This document shows positions 5,309-7,942 of a stretch of 7,942 nucleotides of DNA, in pieces (positions within the stretch are counted from its first letter, which is position 1; each line of letters begins with the position of its first letter). A model generated the notes under the pieces. The model was not told the DNA's origin. It saw only the letters and a list, made by a program, of their open reading frames with translations, and ran no database searches. The stretch comes from an uncultured Bilophila sp. (GTDB lineage: Bacteria; Desulfobacterota; Desulfovibrionia; Desulfovibrionales; Desulfovibrionaceae). A program made the translations under genes and the position numbers. The stretch is taken from NCBI GenBank assembly GCA_959604115.1, contig CAUHBW010000170.1:1-7942 (forward strand), written 5' to 3'.

Positions 5309-6652
5309 CTACGCGTTGGGTTCCGCCGGGTCGGCGGGAGAGGTGCCCATCACCTCGCCCTGCCCGGTCGATTCCAGTACCGATCGCCACAGATCCGAGC
5401 GTGTGCTCATGGTCCGTCGCTTCCGCGTGACGAGAGCGAGCGGCAGATGCACGAACTTGCCCATCAGCTTCGCCACGACCATGCCGGTTTTGCCGGCCAT
5501 CGCGGCATGCACGGCGTGCTGGCCGAGAAAGCCGCAATAAAGGCGGTCGTTGGCGTTGGCGGGCACGGAACGGATCATGTAACTGGGGTCTATATATTTG
5601 AAATGGTACTGGATGCCGCGTTGGGTAAGGTAGCCGTCGATGGCGCGCATGAGCAGGTGGGCGATGTCCCCCAGACGGCGGTTGCCCGAGGCGTCGCAGC
5701 CGGATTCCGTGGCGAGGAGGTCCTGTCCGGCCCCCTCGGCCACGGCGATCACCGCGTGCCCCTGCTGCTTCAGGCGATATTCGATCGCGGGGAGCAGCCC
5801 GTGTTTTCCCTCCAGAGCGAAGGGAACCTCGGGCACAAGAACGAAGGTCACTTCCCGGAGCGCGAGTGCGGCGTTGGCGGCGATGAAGCCGGATTCCCGG
5901 CCCATCAGCTTGACGATGCCGATGCCGTTGGAGACGCTCGCCGCTTCGGTGTAGGCGCAACGGACGGCGTCCGAGGCCTTGTCCACGGCCGTTTCAAAAC
6001 CGAAGGACTGCGGGATGAAATTGATGTCGTTGTCGATCGTCTTGGGAATGCCGATGACGGCGATCTTGCGGTTGCGCCGGGCGACTTCCCGCTGGATGGC
6101 GGCGGCGGCCTTCATGGTCCCGTCGCCGCCGATTACGAACAGCAGGTTGATGTTGAGTCGTTCGAGGGCATTGGCGATTTCCTCGGGATTCTGCGGCCCG
6201 CGGGAGGTGCCGAGGATGGTCCCGCCGAATTCGTGAATGTGGCGCACGCGGGAAACCGTCAGTTCCTCGACGTCGAACTTGTAGGACGGGATGAATCCCT
6301 GAAGGCCGTAGCGGATGCCGAGGACCGAGGGAAGGTTGTAGGCCTGATAGGCCGTCATGACGATGGCCCGAATGACGTCGTTGATGCCCGGACAAAGACC
6401 GCCGCAGGTGACGATGGCGCACTTCGTCTTGCTCGGATCGAAATAGAGATTCCGCCGGGGCCCGGCCAGCTCGAAGGAGAGCGGCCGGGGCGCGGAGAAT
6501 TCGTCCACCAGCTCCTCGTCGACGCTCAGGACGGCCGAGGGGTCTTCCCCGAAAGCGGATGCGCCCGGCAGAGGGGAAGGGATTTCTGCCTTCCCCAGCA
6601 CGGGGATGCGGGTATCGTAGGACGCTTCGGGCGTGACGTCACAGTTCTTCAT
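5309..6652 (-). CDS. pfkA: 6-phosphofructokinase, long (eukaryote/spirochete-like) group, probably ATP-dependent
   Basis: 447 residues, longer than the about 320 of E. coli PfkA. About 75 residues precede the first Rossmann strand (KCAIVTCGGLCPGIND, 77-92). Motifs: FGGTILGTSRG (142-152), the nucleotide site IGGDGT (174-179), the catalytic PKTIDND (203-209) with Asp207, fructose-6-phosphate contacts at MGRESG (250-255), and AEGAGQ (305-310). Gly178 matches E. coli Gly104, where pyrophosphate enzymes have Asp, whereas Lys204 matches E. coli Gly124. That Gly/Lys pair is, to my knowledge, found in ATP-using members such as trypanosomatid phosphofructokinases. The enzyme phosphorylates fructose-6-phosphate to the bisphosphate. 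ATG at 6652 is preferred (AAGGGA 6-7 nt upstream); it overlaps the repressor gene by 14 bp. A start at 6712 is open but would overlap by 74 bp. Confidence 0.9.
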   Translation of the reverse strand: MKNCDVTPEASYDTRIPVLGKAEIPSPLPGASAFGEDPSAVLSVDEELVDEFSAPRPLSFELAGPRRNLYFDPSKTKCAIVTCGGLCPGINDVIRAIVMTAYQAYNLPSVLGIRYGLQGFIPSYKFDVEELTVSRVRHIHEFGGTILGTSRGPQNPEEIANALERLNINLLFVIGGDGTMKAAAAIQREVARRNRKIAVIGIPKTIDNDINFIPQSFGFETAVDKASDAVRCAYTEAASVSNGIGIVKLMGRESGFIAANAALALREVTFVLVPEVPFALEGKHGLLPAIEYRLKQQGHAVIAVAEGAGQDLLATESGCDASGNRRLGDIAHLLMRAIDGYLTQRGIQYHFKYIDPSYMIRSVPANANDRLYCGFLGQHAVHAAMAGKTGMVVAKLMGKFVHLPLALVTRKRRTMSTRSDLWRSVLESTGQGEVMGTSPADPAEPNA

Positions 6653-7715
6653 CTCTAATCCCTTTCGTTTTCGGTTTTTCCTTCGGCCGGTTGCAGGTGG
6701 CGCGCACGACAAGCTCGGTGTCGAGCAGATACTGCACCCGTAGCGGCTTTTGGGATTCCAGCGCGTCGATGACCATATCGGCCGCCATTTTGCCCATCTG
6801 GTAGCACGGCGTCTTGATGGTGGTCAGAGGCGGGTTGAAGTACGCGGAAACGTCCACGTCGTCGAACCCGCATACGGAAATGTCTTCGGGGACGCTCAGC
6901 CCGGCCTCCGTGATCGCCCGGATGGCGCCGATGGCCAGATAGTCGTTGGCGCACAGCACGGCAGTGGGACGCTCGGGCAGCTTCAGGAACGCCCGCATGG
7001 ACTCCTTCCCAAGCAGAAAGGATGGCGGCTGCACGCGGATCAGAGCCTCGTCCACGGGAATGCCGTATTCGGCGAGGACTTTCTTGTAGCCCACGAGCCG
7101 ATCGAAGTTGCGCGCGGCGCAGGTGATCGGGCCGAGAAGCAGGGCAATCCGCCGGTGCCCGAGGTCCATGAGGTATTTCATGCCCGCATAGGCGGCGCGT
7201 TCGTTGTCGATGCCGATGTAATTGAGCCCGTCATCCGGGATTTCCCACAGGACGACGCAGGGAATGTCCTCGTTTTCCAGATTTTTCACGTACTGAATGT
7301 TGCTTTTGTCCACCCCGCACAGGATGAGCCCGCCAATGCGCTGTTCATGAAACCTGTGGAGAGCCAGCCGTTCCGCCTCGGGAGAGAACTGTGAGGAGGC
7401 CACGCGGCAGGAATAGTTCCGGGCCGAGCAGACGTCCTGGATGCCCAGCAGGTTGATGCCGAACGCCGAATAGGCCGGGGACGGCAGCATCACGCCGATG
7501 GTGTTGGAGCGGCGGCCCGAGAGCGAGCCCGCCGTCGCGTTGTAGACGTAATTGAGAGACTCCACGGCTTCCATCACCTTTCGGACTGTCGCCGGCGGCG
7601 TTTTCTCGGGGTCCCGCAGGGCGCGGGAGACGGTGGACAGGGAGACGTTCGCCTTCTCGGCGACGTCCTTGATGGTTGCCCGAGTCTTTTTGATATCGTT
7701 TTCATTGTTTTTCAT
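6639..7715 (-). CDS. LacI-family transcriptional repressor
   Basis: 358 residues from ATG 7715. The N-terminal helix-turn-helix covers about 14-35 (TIKDVAEKANVS followed by LSTVSRALR), followed by VRKVMEAVESLNYVYN and the hinge (NATAGSLSGRRSNTIGV, about 59-75). The periplasmic-binding-protein-like sensor domain follows, with GLILCG, YIGIDN, AVLCANDYLAIGA, and VCGFDDVDVSAYFNPPLTTIKTP near the end. The hinge keeps the minor-groove Leu but has Gly where many relatives have Arg or Gln, and Tyr replaces the usual Pro before Asn. Start is uncertain: TTG at 7727 adds four residues but has AAGG only 2 nt away, while ATG at 7715 has it 14 nt away. As first gene, overlapping pfkA, it probably controls the whole cluster and itself through the near-palindrome at 7759-7775. 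Its effector, likely a sugar or sugar phosphate, is unknown. Confidence 0.93.
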   Translation of the reverse strand: MKNNENDIKKTRATIKDVAEKANVSLSTVSRALRDPEKTPPATVRKVMEAVESLNYVYNATAGSLSGRRSNTIGVMLPSPAYSAFGINLLGIQDVCSARNYSCRVASSQFSPEAERLALHRFHEQRIGGLILCGVDKSNIQYVKNLENEDIPCVVLWEIPDDGLNYIGIDNERAAYAGMKYLMDLGHRRIALLLGPITCAARNFDRLVGYKKVLAEYGIPVDEALIRVQPPSFLLGKESMRAFLKLPERPTAVLCANDYLAIGAIRAITEAGLSVPEDISVCGFDDVDVSAYFNPPLTTIKTPCYQMGKMAADMVIDALESQKPLRVQYLLDTELVVRATCNRPKEKPKTKGIRDEEL

Positions 7716-7758
7716 ATGTGTATTCAATGCCTTATTTGTTGTTAAATAAAATCAATGA

Positions 7759-7775
7759 ATACGTTCTTAGCGTAT
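7759..7775. promoter_or_regulatory. Near-palindrome, candidate operator for the LacI-type repressor
   Basis: ATACGTTCTTAGCGTAT: outer 5-bp arms (7759-7763 and 7771-7775) are perfectly complementary and one further inner pair matches (7765 with 7769). It covers the predicted -10 box and the likely transcription start of the repressor gene, the usual place for an autorepression site. LacI-family operators are often even-length with a central CG; this one is odd-length, so the assignment rests on position and symmetry only. Confidence 0.5.
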
Positions 7776-7797
7776 CCACCGGGTATTTGTCTGTCAA
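7769..7797 (-). promoter_or_regulatory. Candidate sigma-70 promoter of the cluster
   Basis: On the minus strand a perfect TTGACA (7792-7797) is followed after exactly 17 bp by TACGCT (7769-7774), which keeps T1, A2 and T6 of the -10 consensus. Transcription would start near 7762, about 47 bp before the repressor ATG. The strong -35, weak -10 and overlapping palindrome fit a regulated promoter. Confidence 0.55.
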
Positions 7798-7890
7798 GCC
7801 GTCTTTGGCGTTTTTGGGGAATTTTTACTTCTTTTCCTGAATCCGTTGTAAAGACAGACTTTTTCGTTCTTCGCACACCTCCATGAGCGG

Positions 7891-7896
7891 ATTATA
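7891..7896 (-). promoter_or_regulatory. Perfect -10 hexamer without a clear -35
   Basis: TATAAT on the minus strand. At 16-18 bp upstream there is only sequence such as GCGCTA; TTGCGC occurs at 19 bp spacing. It has no TG extension. It could be a second, activator-dependent promoter upstream of the TTGACA one, or chance in this A+T-richer leader. Confidence 0.25.
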
Positions 7897-7942
7897 CTTT
7901 GAATTCCTGCCGTTAGCGCAAAAAAGATGAATGGGACCGTTT

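Larger units (their letters stand above)
7728..7942. other. Leader region upstream of the cluster
   Basis: About 215 bp, visibly richer in A+T than the genes. It holds the promoter and palindrome noted separately, a 7-bp inverted repeat GTCTGTC/GACAGAC (7789-7795 and 7853-7859, 57 bp apart, the first overlapping the -35 box), and a run of six A at 7920-7925. I see no end of another gene and no clear terminator from an upstream gene before the window ends. Confidence 0.5.

Noticed and set aside
5024..6658. A 544-codon open frame on the plus strand opposite phosphofructokinase
   Set aside because: Same shadow effect; no domain signatures, no ribosome site, and the minus strand carries complete phosphofructokinase motifs.
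1..7942. Mobile elements, CRISPR arrays, tRNA genes, attachment sites
   Set aside because: I saw no regular direct repeats, transposase or integrase frames, cloverleaf-like sequences or terminal repeats; the region reads as an ordinary chromosomal operon.

Overview
The window (about 60% G+C or slightly more by eye) carries one tightly packed gene cluster. Every gene I support lies on the minus strand, so transcription runs from high to low coordinates. No tRNA, rRNA, CRISPR array, insertion sequence or other sign of mobility was seen. The mix of split transketolase, a 'long' eukaryote/spirochete-like phosphofructokinase and repeated AAGGAGA ribosome binding sites would suit a sulfate-reducing deltaproteobacterium (Desulfovibrionaceae-like). 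This is only an impression from family resemblance and composition; no phylogenetic marker gene is present.

Layout in transcription order: 7716-7942 is an A+T-richer leader with a perfect TTGACA -35 box and a near-palindrome over the weak -10 region, a likely operator. Then follow a LacI-family repressor (6639-7715), an ATP-type 6-phosphofructokinase that overlaps the repressor gene by 14 bp (5309-6652), a 169-bp gap with a hairpin, the N-terminal and C-terminal halves of a split transketolase (4321-5139, 3370-4308), a 75-bp gap with two hairpins, a 3-hydroxyisobutyrate-dehydrogenase-family oxidoreductase (2407-3294), a TIM-barrel sugar-phosphate isomerase/epimerase-like protein (1593-2402), a class IIB fructose-bisphosphate aldolase (650-1573), a 94-bp gap with two inverted repeats, methylglyoxal synthase (79-555), and the first 18 codons of glyceraldehyde-3-phosphate dehydrogenase (1-54), which runs off the left edge.

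Together the genes form a triose-phosphate module. Phosphofructokinase makes fructose-1,6-bisphosphate, aldolase splits it to DHAP and glyceraldehyde-3-phosphate, GAPDH takes the latter onward, methylglyoxal synthase can drain the DHAP, and transketolase links the pool to pentose phosphates or to a ketose substrate. The dehydrogenase and the TIM-barrel protein are the unexplained pieces. They suggest the operon may serve an unusual sugar or sugar acid as well as glycolysis, but no transporter or sugar kinase lies inside the window to name it. The most interesting points are the apparent loss of two of four metal ligands in the TIM-barrel protein, the Gly/Lys phosphoryl-donor signature of the phosphofructokinase, the promoter/operator overlap, and the hairpins in the gaps, which could set different expression of the parts.
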